Below, piece after piece: positions 23,798-33,133 of a stretch of 33,133 nucleotides of DNA. This DNA comes from Candidatus Aerophobetes bacterium Ae_b3b. Lineage in GTDB: Bacteria > Aerophobota > Aerophobia > Aerophobales > AE-B3A. The stretch's first letter is position 1; each line of letters begins with the position of its first letter. The stretch spans positions 1 through 33,133 of the forward strand of contig NJBP01000020.1 of the NCBI GenBank assembly GCA_005223085.1. Reading direction: 5' to 3'. The position numbers and the translations under genes were made by a program. The notes beneath the pieces are model-generated. The model did not search any database. It was given only the letters and a program-made list of their open reading frames with translations, and was not told the DNA's origin.

Positions 23798-23973
23798 TTT
23801 GATAGCGGAACCGGCATGAGCGCCTGGCGGATGATGAATGAATGGGGGATTCCCACTGTCCAGTGAGAGTGTCTATTATATGATTAGGCGAAATTGTCTG
23901 CTTAAGAGATATATTCAAGGATAGAGAAATATTTGGATTAAGATTGGAAATGGAAGTGAAAGAGGTATAAGAA

Positions 23974-25221
23974 ATGTCAAAACCTAACCTATTCGAAGTT
24001 GCACAATGGCAATTAGATGAGTGTGCAAAGATTCTAAAGTTAGATCCCAATGTAAATGCAATTCTTCGAGTTCCGATGCGTGAACTTCACGTATCGTTGC
24101 CAGTTCGTATGGATGACGGTACAATCCGTGTATTTCGGGGATTTAGGGTTCAATACAATGATGCAAAAGGTCCAACAAAGGGGGGAATTCGATTTCATCC
24201 GAATGAAACAATTGATACGGTGCGGGCACTTGCTGCTTGGATGACATGGAAGTGTGCTCTCCTCGATCTACCTCTTGGGGGAGCAAAAGGCGGTGTTATT
24301 TGTAACCCCAAGGAAATGTCCCAAGCTGAATTAGAAGGTTTAAGTCGGGCATATATACAAAGTGTGTGGCAGTTCATTGGTCCTGATAAAGATATTCCTG
24401 CCCCTGATGTCTATACGAATCCGCAAGTTATGGCTTGGATGATGGATGAGTATTCAAAAATTACTGGAAAGAATCAATTTGGTGTTATTACTGGTAAGCC
24501 ACTTAGCCTTGGTGGTTCTGCTGGACGAGATGACGCAACAGCACGGGGTGGTTGGTATACCATTCGTGAAGCGGCCAAAGAATGTAGTATAGATCTTAAG
24601 AAAGCTACAGTTGCTGTGCAAGGGTATGGGAATGCTGGATATTATGCAGCATATCTTGCTAAATCTCTTTTTGGATGTAAAATAGTAGCTGTTAGTGATA
24701 GTAAGGGGGGTATATTCTGCAGGCAGGGGCTTGATCCAGAGGCGGTTCGTGAACATAAGACTAAGACAGGTTCAGTGATTAATTTCCCAAATACTAAAAC
24801 TATTTCTAATGGAGACCTTTTGGAACTCGAAGTAGATATACTTATTCCTGCAGGTTTGGAAAATGTGATCACAGAAAAGAATGCTTCGAACATTAAAGCT
24901 AAGATTGATGCTGAATTAGCCAATGGCCCGACTACACCAAAAGCGGATGATATTCTATATAAAAATGGTGTTCATGTAATACCTGATTTGTTATGCAATG
25001 CTGGCGGAGTAGCAGTTTCATATTTTGAGATGGTGCAAAACTTTTATATGCACTACTGGGACGAAAAAGAAGTTCACCATCGTTTAGACAAAAAAATAAC
25101 CGTTGCTTATCACTCCGTATTAGACACATCCAAGAAATACAACATAAATATGCGACAGGCTGCTTATGTTATTGCTGTTGAACGTGTGGTTGAAGCAATG
25201 AAACTTCGTGGCTGGGTTTAG
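23974..25221 (+). CDS. gdhA: Glutamate dehydrogenase
   Basis: A 415-residue cytosolic enzyme of the Glu/Leu/Phe/Val dehydrogenase family, reversibly making glutamate from 2-oxoglutarate and ammonium with NAD(P)H. Motifs: [11 protein letters not shown] (Lys69), [19 protein letters not shown] (Lys93 and catalytic Lys105), PAPDVYTN, the Rossmann [10 protein letters not shown] near residue 215, and [13 protein letters not shown] near the end. Length and sequence fit the hexameric type found in thermophiles and archaea as well as bacteria. Ribosome site AGAGGTA. Glutamine synthetase follows 188 bases later, making a nitrogen-assimilation pair. Leucine dehydrogenase is a less likely alternative given the length. 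Confidence 0.9.
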   Translation: MSKPNLFEVAQWQLDECAKILKLDPNVNAILRVPMRELHVSLPVRMDDGTIRVFRGFRVQYNDAKGPTKGGIRFHPNETIDTVRALAAWMTWKCALLDLPLGGAKGGVICNPKEMSQAELEGLSRAYIQSVWQFIGPDKDIPAPDVYTNPQVMAWMMDEYSKITGKNQFGVITGKPLSLGGSAGRDDATARGGWYTIREAAKECSIDLKKATVAVQGYGNAGYYAAYLAKSLFGCKIVAVSDSKGGIFCRQGLDPEAVREHKTKTGSVINFPNTKTISNGDLLELEVDILIPAGLENVITEKNASNIKAKIDAELANGPTTPKADDILYKNGVHVIPDLLCNAGGVAVSYFEMVQNFYMHYWDEKEVHHRLDKKITVAYHSVLDTSKKYNINMRQAAYVIAVERVVEAMKLRGWV

Positions 25222-25333
25222 TTTATCCGGATGACCTTTTTTCACTTACCCGTGAAGCATCGGAAGTCTCCGGCATTCCCTACGTGATGGAGGCTGATAT
25301 ACAGCGACGAAGGGGAAAAGTCCCGAGATAGGC

Positions 25334-25361
25334 TTGACAGGGACAAGATACTTGCTAAAGT
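25334..25361 (+). promoter_or_regulatory. Likely glnA promoter
   Basis: TTGACA at 25334-25339, 16 bases, TAAAGT at 25356-25361, ending 48 bases before the glutamine synthetase start. The -35 box is perfect and the -10 box has four matches. Confidence 0.5.
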
Positions 25362-25409
25362 AGCCTAGGAAGGTTAAATCTAATATGGCGGACTATGGGG
25401 AGGTTGGGT

Positions 25410-26735
25410 ATGCCAGCTAAGACTGAGGAAGAAATTTTAAAACTGGTAAAGAAAGAAGATGTGAGCTTCATTAAGCTGTGGTTTAGTGATATTCTAGGGC
25501 AACTTAAAAGTGTTGCCATTCCTGTAGGGGAGTTAGAAAGAGCTTTCTCGGAGGGAATGGGGTTCGATGGCTCGTCTATAAAGGGGTTTGCCAGGATTGA
25601 TGAGAGTGACATGCTTGCTAGACCCGACCCTAATACCTTTGCCATACTTCCCTGGATATCAAAGCAAAAAGTAGCTCGGATGTTTTGTGATATCATTCAG
25701 CCAGATGGCAGTCTTTATGAGGGTGATTCGAGGTATATATTGAAAAGGAACCTGGAGCGTCTTAAAAAGGAAGGCTATACTTTTTATCTCGGACCGGAAC
25801 TGGAATACTTTTATTTTAAAGACGAGAAACATCCGGAAACTCTGGATGAAGGTGGATATTTTGATTTTACCACTCTTGACGCCGGTAGTGAACTTCGGCG
25901 GGATACTATTTCCATCCTGGAGACCATGGGCATAGGAGTGGAATACAGTCATCATGAAGTCGCACCTTCCCAGCATGAAATAGACCTAAAATATGCTGAT
26001 GCCTTGACCATGGCAGATAATGTGATGACCTACAGAATAGTGGTTAAAGAAGTTGCTTCTAAATACGGTTTTTACGCCACCTTTATGCCCAAGCCTATCT
26101 TTGGAGTAAATGGAAACGGCATGCACACCCATCAGTCACTTTTTAAGGATAGCAGGAATCTGTTCTTCGATCCTAACGATAAATATCGTCTATCTAAGGT
26201 AGCTAAATCCTATATTGCCGGTTTATTAAAACATGCTCGCGAAATAACCGCCGTTACTAATCAGTGGGTCAATTCCTACAAAAGGCTTGTTCCCGGCCAT
26301 GAGGCACCGGTGTATGTCTCGTGGGCTCGCCGGAATAGATCCACTCTGGTAAGGGTGCCCATGTACAAACCTGAGAAGGAGCAGGCTACCAGGGTGGAGT
26401 TCCGCAGTCCTGATCCGGCCTGTAATCCATATCTTGCCTTCTCAGTGATGCTGGCGGCAGGTCTTGAGGGAGTAGAGAAAGAATACGAGCTGCCGGAGCC
26501 GGTAGAACAGAATATTTACCTTATGAGCGAAGAAGAGAGGCGAAAATTGGGAATAGTCTCGCTTCCTGGAAGTCTAATCGAGGCTATTCAGTTAACTGAG
26601 AAAAGCAAACTGATGCGAAAAACTTTGGGCGATCATGTCTTTAATAGTTTCATAGCCAGCAAAAAAGTGGAGTGGGACGATTACCGAAAATGTGTACATC
26701 CTTATGAAATAGAGCGATTCCTTCCTATATTATGA
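25410..26735 (+). CDS. glnA: Glutamine synthetase, type I (alpha subgroup)
   Basis: A 441-residue enzyme joining ammonium to glutamate with ATP. ATG 25410 (MPAKTEEEIL) is preceded by GGGGAGG; the in-frame ATG at 25395 overlaps that site. Motifs: GMGFDGSSIKGF, the ATP/metal region NGNGMHTHQSLF, KRLVPGHEAPVYVSWARRNR and EFRSPDPACNPYLAF. The length, the GFARIDESDM segment (whose Arg senses glutamine feedback in Bacillus-type enzymes) and the lack of the beta-subgroup insertion and adenylylated Tyr loop all point to GSI-alpha. It is therefore probably controlled by feedback inhibition rather than adenylylation. Works with the adjacent glutamate dehydrogenase. Confidence 0.95.
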   Translation: MPAKTEEEILKLVKKEDVSFIKLWFSDILGQLKSVAIPVGELERAFSEGMGFDGSSIKGFARIDESDMLARPDPNTFAILPWISKQKVARMFCDIIQPDGSLYEGDSRYILKRNLERLKKEGYTFYLGPELEYFYFKDEKHPETLDEGGYFDFTTLDAGSELRRDTISILETMGIGVEYSHHEVAPSQHEIDLKYADALTMADNVMTYRIVVKEVASKYGFYATFMPKPIFGVNGNGMHTHQSLFKDSRNLFFDPNDKYRLSKVAKSYIAGLLKHAREITAVTNQWVNSYKRLVPGHEAPVYVSWARRNRSTLVRVPMYKPEKEQATRVEFRSPDPACNPYLAFSVMLAAGLEGVEKEYELPEPVEQNIYLMSEEERRKLGIVSLPGSLIEAIQLTEKSKLMRKTLGDHVFNSFIASKKVEWDDYRKCVHPYEIERFLPIL

Positions 26736-26851
26736 ATCACCCTTGTGGCACCATCTTCCCCATTAAGGCTGACCTTTTTATCTCACCTTTTTTTAATCTA
26801 TTCCTCCTTGCGAGTTTTGTCAATTAGAGATTTTTCCGGCCTGAGTGGTTC

Positions 26852-27002
26852 ATTTTTGCCTTCCCTTACTTCTTTTGCACAATACCTTTAATATTGGGCT
26901 ACTACTGGTATTTGGACGGGAATTGCCATCTCCAATGTGGCCCAAGGACTCATTACCACCTTCTGGTTTACCCGCGGCCGGTGGAAGCATAAGGCTATAT
27001 AG
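26852..27002 (+). pseudogene. C-terminal remnant of a MATE-family efflux transporter
   Basis: The frame from about 26895 reads WATTGIWTGIAISNVAQGLI then TTFWFTRGRWKHKAI and a TAG at 27000. This is the last membrane helix and basic tail of MATE (multidrug and toxic compound extrusion) proteins. Just upstream, in another frame, FPYFFCTIPLILG resembles the preceding MATE helix, implying a frameshift near 26895-26900. The other 400 or so residues are missing. Nothing intact of this family is in the window. Confidence 0.65.
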
Positions 27003-27006
27003 CTAA

Positions 27007-27363
27007 TTAGGTATCTGACAACTGTTGCTCGTTCAGGCCAAAGTGGTGGCCTATCTCGTGAATAACTACCTTTCTCACGGTTTCCTTAAGCTCCTCCCGG
27101 TTAGTAGAAACTGATTCAATGGCCTTTTGGTAAAGGGTTATCTTATCTGGCAAGACAAAGCTATAATGGGGGCCTCTTTTAGAGAGGGGAACTCCCTGGT
27201 AAAGGCCCAAATAGGTGGAAAATCGGCTTCTTTTTTGAGACAAACCTTTCTCCCTAGCCCAGTCCTCAATGACAATTTCAATATTTTCCATTTTCTTTTT
27301 GAAGTCTTTAGGTATATCTTCCAGGGCCTCATGAACTAAGGACTCAAAATCTTGTCTATCCAT
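27007..27363 (-). CDS. Zincin-like metallopeptidase family protein (PF06262/DUF1025)
   Basis: A 118-residue protein with the HExxH zinc site HEIGHHFGLNEQQL at residues 102-115, at the extreme C-terminus, and a LGLYQGVPLSKR stretch near the middle that is typical of this small minimal-gluzincin-like family. Length is normal for it. The stop lies only 5 bases from the end of the MATE remnant on the other strand. No signal peptide. Substrate and role of the family are not established. Confidence 0.85.
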   Translation of the reverse strand: MDRQDFESLVHEALEDIPKDFKKKMENIEIVIEDWAREKGLSQKRSRFSTYLGLYQGVPLSKRGPHYSFVLPDKITLYQKAIESVSTNREELKETVRKVVIHEIGHHFGLNEQQLSDT

Positions 27364-27449
27364 GCGGGATAATCCTTAGAATCTTTAGAGATTATGAGAA
27401 AATTCCCTTCACTAATGATATACATATTTGAATCCTGAGAGTCAATGAT

Positions 27450-28112
27450 TCAGGGGTGTGAGATTTTACCTGAGCTTTCCTTGATGAGCCTTACTACCTC
27501 ATCAGGTTCCTCCACTATGTGAAATAGGCTAATGTCAGGGGGAGAGATTTTTCCTTGGGCTAGAAGCACTCCTTCGATCCATTCTCTCAGACCTTTCCAG
27601 TAGTCTTTCCCTACCAGAATAACCGGGAAAGGTTTGATTTTATGGGTTTGAATCAACTGGATCGGTTCAAAGAACTCATCCAGCGTTCCAAAGCCTCCCG
27701 GGAAAATGACAAAGGCAACCGCGTATTTCACAAACATCATCTTGCGGACAAAAAAGTAACGAAAACCAAGGTAAGTTGTGATATACTGGTTTGGCTTTTG
27801 CTCTTCGGGAAGGTCGATATTAATTCCTACTGAGACTCCGCCTTCCTCCATGGCACCCTTGTTGGCTGCCTCCATTATTCCGGGACCTCCTCCGGTGACG
27901 ATGGCATAGCCCTCTCGGGCTAGCTTTCGAGCAGTTTGCTCCGCCTTCTGGTAGTCCTCATCGCTCCGGCGGGTTCTTGTGGAGCCAAAAATAGAGACCG
28001 CCGGAGGAATTCGAGACAAGACCTCAAACCCTTCCACAAACTCGGCCATAATGCGAAAGATTCTCCAGGATTCTTGTACCTTCATTTCATCAATAAGGTA
28101 TTGCTGATCCAT
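27450..28112 (-). CDS. LOG-family protein (TIGR00730; nucleotide 5'-monophosphate phosphoribohydrolase type)
   Basis: A 220-residue Rossmann-like protein, once annotated as lysine decarboxylase. It carries the two signature motifs GGGPGIMEAANKGA (residues 74-87) and PGGFGTLDEFFE (138-149), which with Arg123-Lys124 form the active site of LOG and PpnN/YgdH-type enzymes that split the N-glycosidic bond of nucleoside monophosphates. Ribosome site AGGAGGAAAGT directly before ATG 28112. It lies 86 bases after (upstream of, on this strand) the metallopeptidase gene and may be cotranscribed with it. Cytokinin-related activity is known for some members; a nucleotide salvage role is likelier here. Confidence 0.9.
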   Translation of the reverse strand: MDQQYLIDEMKVQESWRIFRIMAEFVEGFEVLSRIPPAVSIFGSTRTRRSDEDYQKAEQTARKLAREGYAIVTGGGPGIMEAANKGAMEEGGVSVGINIDLPEEQKPNQYITTYLGFRYFFVRKMMFVKYAVAFVIFPGGFGTLDEFFEPIQLIQTHKIKPFPVILVGKDYWKGLREWIEGVLLAQGKISPPDISLFHIVEEPDEVVRLIKESSGKISHP

Positions 28113-28391
28113 ACTTTCCTCCTGCGTCCTCTTCGGATTTTATATCCGTGTTTTGTTGTCCCCAAAAATGTGTTCGGCCAGTGCTGTCGGGTAAGCATAA
28201 TTTTACTAACATAGTTTATTTTTGCCACAACTTCTCTCTACCATTAAATGTCCGGCTTTCTTAAAATATTTGTTCAGCTTTCTACTCAAAGACTAATCAT
28301 AGGAGTATAGTGTGTCAAGTCCTCGCCTCTCCTCCATTTTACTTTTGCCCTTTTTTTGCTAGGATATACCGATGAGATAAGGAGATTTGCT

Positions 28392-30269
28392 TTGCTGTCA
28401 GCCTATCCTAAAAAATACGATGTTATTGTGGTGGGGGGCGGCCATGCCGGCATCGAAGCTAGCCTTGCCTCAGCAAGGCTAGGCTGCCAGACTCTCCTTT
28501 TATCCATGAATCTAGATACCATTGGGTTTATGTCCTGTAATCCTGCTGTTGGGGGTATAGGCAAGGGTCAGTTGGTTAAGGAGATAGACGCCTTAGGAGG
28601 AGAGATGGGTAAGGCCATCGACTCCACTGCTATTCAATTTCGCCGCCTCAATACCAAAAAGGGTCCGGCGGTTCAGTCCTCACGGGCTCAGGCCGACCGG
28701 CAAGGCTATCGCCTTTATATGAAATGGGTTCTAGAAAGACAAGCCGGACTTGATATAAAGCAGGCCCTGGTTGATAGGATATTGGTGAAAAATGGATTGG
28801 TCCAGGGAGTTGAGACGCATCTTGGCGAAAAATTTAACGGAAAATCGGTGATAATAACTCCGGGAACGTTCCTCAATGGTTTGATTCATATTGGCCTCAT
28901 AAACTTTCCCGGGGGAAGGATGGGAGATTTCCCCTCGGTGGAGCTTTCTCAAAGTCTAAGGAATCTGGGGTTTCGCCTGGGAAGATTTAAGACAGGAACC
29001 TGCCCCCGTCTAGATGGAAAAACCGTTGATTTTTCCTGCCTTGATCCTCAAGAGGGGGATAAAAATCCTGTTCCATTTTCCTTCTCCACGCCCAAGATAA
29101 ACCAAAATCAAGTTCCTTGCTATATTACCTATACTAACTCAAAAACTCATCGTATCATTAAAGGGGGACTGGATCGCTCACCCTTATATACCGGGGTAAT
29201 TAAGGCAACCGGAGTAAGGTACTGCCCCTCTATTGAGGATAAAGTGATGAGGTTTCCCGATAAAGAAAGACATCAAATCTTCCTGGAGCCGGAAGGGCTG
29301 GAAACGAATGAGTACTACCCTAACGGTCTTGCTACTTCTCTCCCCCTCGACATTCAGCTTAAGATGCTCCGCACCATTAAAGGATTAGAAAAGGTTGAGA
29401 TTACCCGCCCCGGATATGGGATTGAACATGATTATGTTGATCCTACCCACTTAAAGCCTACCCTGGAGACGAAGCTTATCGGGGGTCTTTTTCTAGCCGG
29501 CCAGATCAACGGGACGACTGGATACGAGGAAGCTGCCGCTCAGGGACTGGTGGCTGGAATTAACGCAGGCTTGATGCTTTTAGGAAAAGATCCTTTAATT
29601 TTGGATAGGGCTGAGGCATATATCGGGGTTTTGATTGATGATCTAATTACCAGGGGAACTAATGAACCTTACCGGATGTTTACCTCTCGGGCTGAGTATC
29701 GACTTCTTTTAAGAGAAGACAACGCTGATCTTCGACTGCGAGAAAAAGGATACCGAATAGGTTTGGTCGAAAAGGATGAGTACAAAAAGGCAGAGGCTAA
29801 AGAAAAACGTGTTAAGGATGAGCTGGATAGACTCAGTTCCATTAGGATATCTCCTGATAGTGAGGTAAACCAAAAGCTTGTCAGCCTGGGTAGCAGGCCC
29901 ATCAAGCATATGGTTAGCTTAAGGGATCTTCTTCGGCGCCCTGAGATCTCCTACCATGGTCTTGGTCTCTTTGATAAAGAAGTGAGTAAGATTGAAGATG
30001 GGGAAGCTCAGCAGGTTGAAATTCAAGTAATGTATGATGGGTATATAAAAAGACAACTGCAACAGGTAAAAAATTTCAACAGAATGGAAAAGTTAAAAAT
30101 TCCTCTTGACTTTGATTATGAGGCCATTGGCAGCCTTTCTAACGAAGTGAAGGAAAAGTTATCCAAAATAAGACCACATTCTCTTGGTCAGGCCTCTCGC
30201 ATCTCGGGAGTGACTCCTGCTGCTATCTCGGTTTTAATGATTTATTTAAAAAAATTGGGGAAGATGTAA
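28392..30269 (+). CDS. mnmG: tRNA uridine-5-carboxymethylaminomethyl(34) synthesis enzyme MnmG
   Basis: A 625-residue FAD protein of typical length (also called GidA). With MnmE it modifies U34 in the wobble position of several tRNAs. Motifs: the dinucleotide-binding [12 protein letters not shown] near residues 13-24, [24 protein letters not shown] near 47, PGTFLNG, and [21 protein letters not shown] near 375. The likely start is TTG 28392, because AAGGAGA (28379-28385) lies seven bases before it; the frame also has a TTG at 28356 without a ribosome site. The next gene begins 2 bases after the stop, giving a tight operon. mnmE is not in the window. Confidence 0.95.
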   Translation: MLSAYPKKYDVIVVGGGHAGIEASLASARLGCQTLLLSMNLDTIGFMSCNPAVGGIGKGQLVKEIDALGGEMGKAIDSTAIQFRRLNTKKGPAVQSSRAQADRQGYRLYMKWVLERQAGLDIKQALVDRILVKNGLVQGVETHLGEKFNGKSVIITPGTFLNGLIHIGLINFPGGRMGDFPSVELSQSLRNLGFRLGRFKTGTCPRLDGKTVDFSCLDPQEGDKNPVPFSFSTPKINQNQVPCYITYTNSKTHRIIKGGLDRSPLYTGVIKATGVRYCPSIEDKVMRFPDKERHQIFLEPEGLETNEYYPNGLATSLPLDIQLKMLRTIKGLEKVEITRPGYGIEHDYVDPTHLKPTLETKLIGGLFLAGQINGTTGYEEAAAQGLVAGINAGLMLLGKDPLILDRAEAYIGVLIDDLITRGTNEPYRMFTSRAEYRLLLREDNADLRLREKGYRIGLVEKDEYKKAEAKEKRVKDELDRLSSIRISPDSEVNQKLVSLGSRPIKHMVSLRDLLRRPEISYHGLGLFDKEVSKIEDGEAQQVEIQVMYDGYIKRQLQQVKNFNRMEKLKIPLDFDYEAIGSLSNEVKEKLSKIRPHSLGQASRISGVTPAAISVLMIYLKKLGKM

Positions 30270-30271
30270 AA

Positions 30272-30958
30272 ATGGGTAATGAGGTCTGGAACTATTCCAG
30301 GCTGAAGGATTACAGTCTGGGCGTGGGTGCCTCTTTATTTGGAGTTGCTAATGTAAAACCTTTAAAGCATAGCTTTATTTTTCTCTCTCCTGAAACTCTC
30401 AACTCTTTTCCATATGGGATCTCTCTTGCCGTTAGGCTTTCCGATAGGGTGATTGAGGATCTTGAGGATAGACCCACCAGATTATACCTTCATCACTATC
30501 GACAGATTAACTACTTTCTAGATCAGTTAGCTCTTAAGATTAGCTCCTTTGTTCAGGAAGAAGGCTGGCAGGCTCTTCCTATACCCGCCTCCCAGGTTCT
30601 TGATTGGGAGAAGCTAAAAGGGCATCTTTCCCATAAAAAAGTTGCTCAGACGGCAGGATTGGGATGGATAGGAAGGTCTAATCTTTTGGTAAGCCCCGAG
30701 TATGGAGCAAGAATCAGGTTAGTTACTATCCTTACCAATTTTCCTTTGCGGTGCGACCAACCACAGGAAGAAAGCTGTGGATCATGCAGGGCATGTCTTT
30801 CAGTCTGTCCTGCCGGGGCAATAAAAGAAAGCCTGAAGGATTTTGATCCCGGCGCCTGCTTTGAGCAGCTTCGCTGCTTCAGGAAAAGAGATAACATTGC
30901 CCATTATATCTGTGGGCTCTGCGTCAAGGCCTGCCCGGGAAAGTTGGCCTACCTTTAA
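30272..30958 (+). CDS. QueG-like (epoxyqueuosine reductase family) iron-sulfur protein, short form
   Basis: A 228-residue protein resembling epoxyqueuosine reductase QueG: GLGWIGRSNLLVSPEYG near residue 130 and two 4Fe-4S motifs, C169-x2-C-x2-C-x3-C-P (CGSCRACLSVCP) and CGLCVKACP at 214-222. Real QueG is around 300-380 residues with more C-terminal sequence; this protein ends just after the second cluster, and its first 100 residues lack the cobalamin-binding features I can recognise. It may be a paralogue with another redox role. Position 2 bases after mnmG suggests a link to tRNA wobble modification, but this is inference. Confidence 0.75.
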   Translation: MGNEVWNYSRLKDYSLGVGASLFGVANVKPLKHSFIFLSPETLNSFPYGISLAVRLSDRVIEDLEDRPTRLYLHHYRQINYFLDQLALKISSFVQEEGWQALPIPASQVLDWEKLKGHLSHKKVAQTAGLGWIGRSNLLVSPEYGARIRLVTILTNFPLRCDQPQEESCGSCRACLSVCPAGAIKESLKDFDPGACFEQLRCFRKRDNIAHYICGLCVKACPGKLAYL

Positions 30959-30991
30959 AGAATTTTTATAAGCAAAAACTTTTCTACTTTT

Positions 30992-31975
30992 TTACCATCT
31001 ATGATGTACTTTAGACTTAATAAGGTTTTCATAAATAATTTTAATACCTTTTAAAACATCTGGATCCAGGTCTGTTAATTCGCTGGCACTAATATTCTCC
31101 TCAAGCTGTTTTGTATTCTTTGCTCCTGGAATAACACAACTCACCTCACTGTGCATCAATATCCATTTCAATGCCATTTGTACACAACTAATATCGTCTG
31201 GCTTTATCCTTTTTAATTCCTCAACTGCTTTGAGGCCAATTTCAAAATCTACTCCAGAAAACGTCTCACCTACATCAAAGAATTTTCCCTGCCGATTATA
31301 ATTTCTGTGGTCATCTTCAGGAAATTTTGTGGCGAGACTCATTTTTCCCGTCAAAAGTCCACTGGCTAATGGAACCCTGGCAATAACCGCAATATTTTTC
31401 TTTTTACACTGTTCAAAGAACAGTTCCGACGGTCTCTGTCGGAAAATATTGAATATTATTTGTACACTGACAACCCCAGGATATTCAATCGCTTTAAGAC
31501 CTTCTTCGACTTTCTCAACGCTAACGCCATAATGCTGAATTTTGCCTTGTTCAACAAAACTGTCCAATGCTTCAAAAACCTCTGGTTTATAATATAAATC
31601 TATAGGCGGACAGTGTAGCTGTATCAAGTCAATCGTGTGGACACCGAGATTCCCCAAAGAGCGATCTAAAAATCTTTCCAGATTATCTTTTGTGTATCCT
31701 GAGCTAACATGAGGATCTAACCTTCGGCCAAATTTTGTGGCAACATAGATTTTTTGATCTGTACTTTTCAGAACCTGCCCAATTAGTTGTTCACTTTTTC
31801 CATCCCCATAGACATCCGCCGTATCGAAAAAATTAATGCCTCTTTCAATAGCTTTTTCCAGAACCCCTATGGCATCACTTTCACTTACACGTCCCCAACC
31901 CCCACCAAGTGCCCAGGTACCTAAACCAACCTCACTAACTTTCCAATTGGTTTTTCCAAAAATTCTGTATTTCAT
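30992..31975 (-). CDS. Aldo/keto reductase
   Basis: A 327-residue NAD(P)H-dependent TIM-barrel oxidoreductase. The catalytic tetrad is visible: Asp51 and Tyr56 in NFFDTADVYGDG, Lys81 in YVATKFG, His121 in IDLIQLHCPP. The cofactor-binding end has PGAKNTKQLEEN. Length and motifs fit the YajO/general-stress (AKR11/13-like) group that reduces aldehydes and sugars. It faces the ComM-like gene divergently and converges with the QueG-like gene 34 bases away. Ribosome site is a G-run (AGGGGGC) before the ATG at 31975. Confidence 0.9.
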   Translation of the reverse strand: MKYRIFGKTNWKVSEVGLGTWALGGGWGRVSESDAIGVLEKAIERGINFFDTADVYGDGKSEQLIGQVLKSTDQKIYVATKFGRRLDPHVSSGYTKDNLERFLDRSLGNLGVHTIDLIQLHCPPIDLYYKPEVFEALDSFVEQGKIQHYGVSVEKVEEGLKAIEYPGVVSVQIIFNIFRQRPSELFFEQCKKKNIAVIARVPLASGLLTGKMSLATKFPEDDHRNYNRQGKFFDVGETFSGVDFEIGLKAVEELKRIKPDDISCVQMALKWILMHSEVSCVIPGAKNTKQLEENISASELTDLDPDVLKGIKIIYENLIKSKVHHRW

Positions 31976-32057
31976 TATTGCCCCCTATTGGTAAATGATT
32001 TTGCCTACCTCTTTGATGTTCGACACAGTCTTATATTCTTCCAATTTTGGAGTATAG

Positions 32058-32070
32058 GCGACAATGTCGC
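32058..32070. promoter_or_regulatory. Palindrome GCGACAATGTCGC, possible operator
   Basis: Two 6-bp arms around a single central base, in the divergent spacer about 85 bases before the aldo/keto reductase start. A smaller palindrome CCAATTTTGG is at 32041-32050. A regulator site for the reductase gene is possible; no factor can be named. Confidence 0.25.
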
Positions 32071-32265
32071 ATATGCACCGAATTCACCACTTATTTAAAA
32101 ACTCCCTAATACCATCCTCTGGAGAAAGATTAAGGTAAATTTCAGTGGTTGTCAACCTCTCGCAGAAAGTCCTTTTCCACTTCCTCATTTTCTCAATCCC
32201 CCTTTAGTTCAGCATCTTAGGAAAAATGATATGAAATTTTGGGGAATCTCCAATAATGTGTTTCC

Positions 32266-32294
32266 TTGACATCACTCCTAAACTACACTAGATT
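32266..32294 (+). promoter_or_regulatory. Likely promoter of the ComM-like gene
   Basis: TTGACA at 32266-32271, 17 bases, TAGATT at 32289-32294, 18 bases before the ATG. The leader would be short. Confidence 0.45.
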
Positions 32295-32311
32295 ATAACA
32301 GGATAAAAAGG

Positions 32312-33133
32312 ATGCTGGCCAAAGTTTTCTCTAGTGGGATTCAGGGAATAGATGCCTACCCGGTGGAAGTAGAAGTAGATCTTGCCCGAGGTCTTCCGAA
32401 GTTTAACATTGTCGGTCTTCCCGATGCTGCGGTAAAGGAGTCAAAGGAAAGGGTAACCTCGGCTATCAAGAACTCAGAATTTGATTTTCCGGTGAGGAAA
32501 ATTACCGTAAATCTTGCTCCGGCTGATATCAAGAAAGAAGGTTCCTCCCTTGATCTATCCATAGCCATAGGGATCTTAAAGGCCAGCGGCAGGATAAAGG
32601 TAGATGATCTTTCTGGCTATACCATCTTAGGAGAGCTGGCTCTGGATGGAAAGGTAAGGCGGATTAATGGAGCCCTGCCCATAGCTTTAGAGTTAAAAGA
32701 AAGAGGCGTGAAGGGGCTTATTGTCCCGGAGGAGAATGCCCGGGAGGCCTCGGTGGTGAAAGAGTTAGAGGTCTTTCCAGTAAAGAGCCTTCTTCAGACG
32801 GCTAAGTTCTTAGACCATGAGCTATCAATTGAACCTTATAAATATGATCTAAAAAAGGCCTTAAAGGAGTCTTCAAGTTATGAGGTTGACTTCTCAGAGG
32901 TTAAGGGTCAACTCCATGTAAAAAGAGCCCTGGAGATTGCTGCAGCAGGCTCTCACAATATCTTGATGATCGGTCCTCCAGGGGCAGGAAAGACCATGCT
33001 CGCCCACCGTATTCCTACTATTTTACCTGATCTTACTCTGGACGAGGCCATAGAAACTACCAAGCTTCATTCAGTTGCCGGCCTTCTTTTCACTCATCAA
33101 GCCTTGGTAGGCATTCGTCCTTTCAGGAGTCCC
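32312..33133 (+). CDS. YifB/ComM-family Mg-chelatase-like AAA+ ATPase, 5' part, cut by window edge
   Basis: From ATG 32312 the frame is open to the last base (274 codons). The start [40 protein letters not shown] and [12 protein letters not shown] are the N-terminal Lon-protease-like fold of the family. [20 protein letters not shown] precedes the Walker A motif GPPGAGKT at residues 221-228, and RPFRSP at the very end is the usual run-up to the Walker B region. Full proteins have about 500 residues. ComM is a helicase for branch migration during natural transformation in studied bacteria; other members are less understood. Confidence 0.9.
   Translation, partial: MLAKVFSSGIQGIDAYPVEVEVDLARGLPKFNIVGLPDAAVKESKERVTSAIKNSEFDFPVRKITVNLAPADIKKEGSSLDLSIAIGILKASGRIKVDDLSGYTILGELALDGKVRRINGALPIALELKERGVKGLIVPEENAREASVVKELEVFPVKSLLQTAKFLDHELSIEPYKYDLKKALKESSSYEVDFSEVKGQLHVKRALEIAAAGSHNILMIGPPGAGKTMLAHRIPTILPDLTLDEAIETTKLHSVAGLLFTHQALVGIRPFRSP

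Larger units (their letters stand above)
23533..23973. other. Intergenic stretch with promoter and structured RNA ahead of gdhA
   Basis: About 440 bases without a protein gene. It contains a good promoter (23652-23679) and a three-hairpin transcript ending in a terminator (about 23686-23797), described separately. The last 170 bases before glutamate dehydrogenase show no further structure I can support. Confidence 0.5.
31976..32311. other. Divergent intergenic region between aldo/keto reductase and ComM-like genes
   Basis: About 335 bases without a gene. It holds the palindrome GCGACAATGTCGC and the ComM promoter, both listed. The rest is AT-rich without recognisable features. Confidence 0.5.

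Noticed and set aside
1-33133. CRISPR arrays, tRNA or rRNA genes, intact insertion sequences
   Set aside because: I looked for regularly spaced repeats, tRNA-like cloverleafs, rRNA segments and transposase motifs and saw none that could be supported.

Overview
The window is 33 kb of bacterial DNA with moderately low GC (about 40-43% by eye), AGGAGG-type ribosome binding sites, some GTG/TTG starts and sigma70-like promoters. The two sugar-binding proteins have ordinary signal peptides with no lipobox cysteine, which fits a diderm cell with a periplasm. I cannot name the organism. The gene mix (MalF/MalG-type sugar importers without an ATPase, IclR regulators, many toxin-antitoxin genes, mnmG, a ComM-like gene) would suit an uncultivated heterotrophic lineage of the Aerophobetes/Atribacterota/Thermotogae kind, but that is a guess.

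Left part (1-3.4 kb): decayed accessory DNA. It holds the 3' half of a sulfatase-family gene cut by the window edge, a PIN-type toxin-antitoxin pair, a DUF433 antitoxin translationally coupled to a truncated DUF5615 toxin remnant, a 43-codon 5' stump of another sulfatase copy, and a nucleotidyltransferase-HEPN fusion gene. A 51-bp repeat occurs twice here, and one copy starts exactly where the sulfatase stump stops.

Central part (3.5-23.5 kb): two parallel carbohydrate-use clusters. Cluster A is IclR, binding protein, two permeases, a DUF3604/PHP-like protein, two Gfo/Idh/MocA dehydrogenases, an MDR dehydrogenase and a sulfatase-family enzyme. Cluster B is a second IclR copy (frameshifted), a GATase1-like protein, binding protein, two permeases, a decayed third MalG-like permease, another sulfatase copy and a TauE/SafE-type permease. 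The sulfatase and IclR genes are near-identical between clusters, while the transporters have diverged. The likely logic is import of an oxidised or sulfated sugar or cyclitol, redox conversion by the dehydrogenases, hydrolysis of an ester by the sulfatase-family enzyme, and export of a sulfur anion by the TauE-like protein. The sulfatase-family proteins have threonine, not the formylglycine-forming cysteine or serine, at the nucleophile position, so the chemistry is uncertain.

Right part (23.5-33.1 kb): mostly housekeeping. There is a promoter with a three-hairpin RNA ahead of glutamate dehydrogenase, glutamine synthetase (GSI-alpha type), a MATE transporter remnant, a zincin-like metallopeptidase, a LOG-family protein, mnmG followed 2 bases later by a short QueG-like iron-sulfur protein, an aldo/keto reductase, and the 5' part of a YifB/ComM ATPase running off the right edge.
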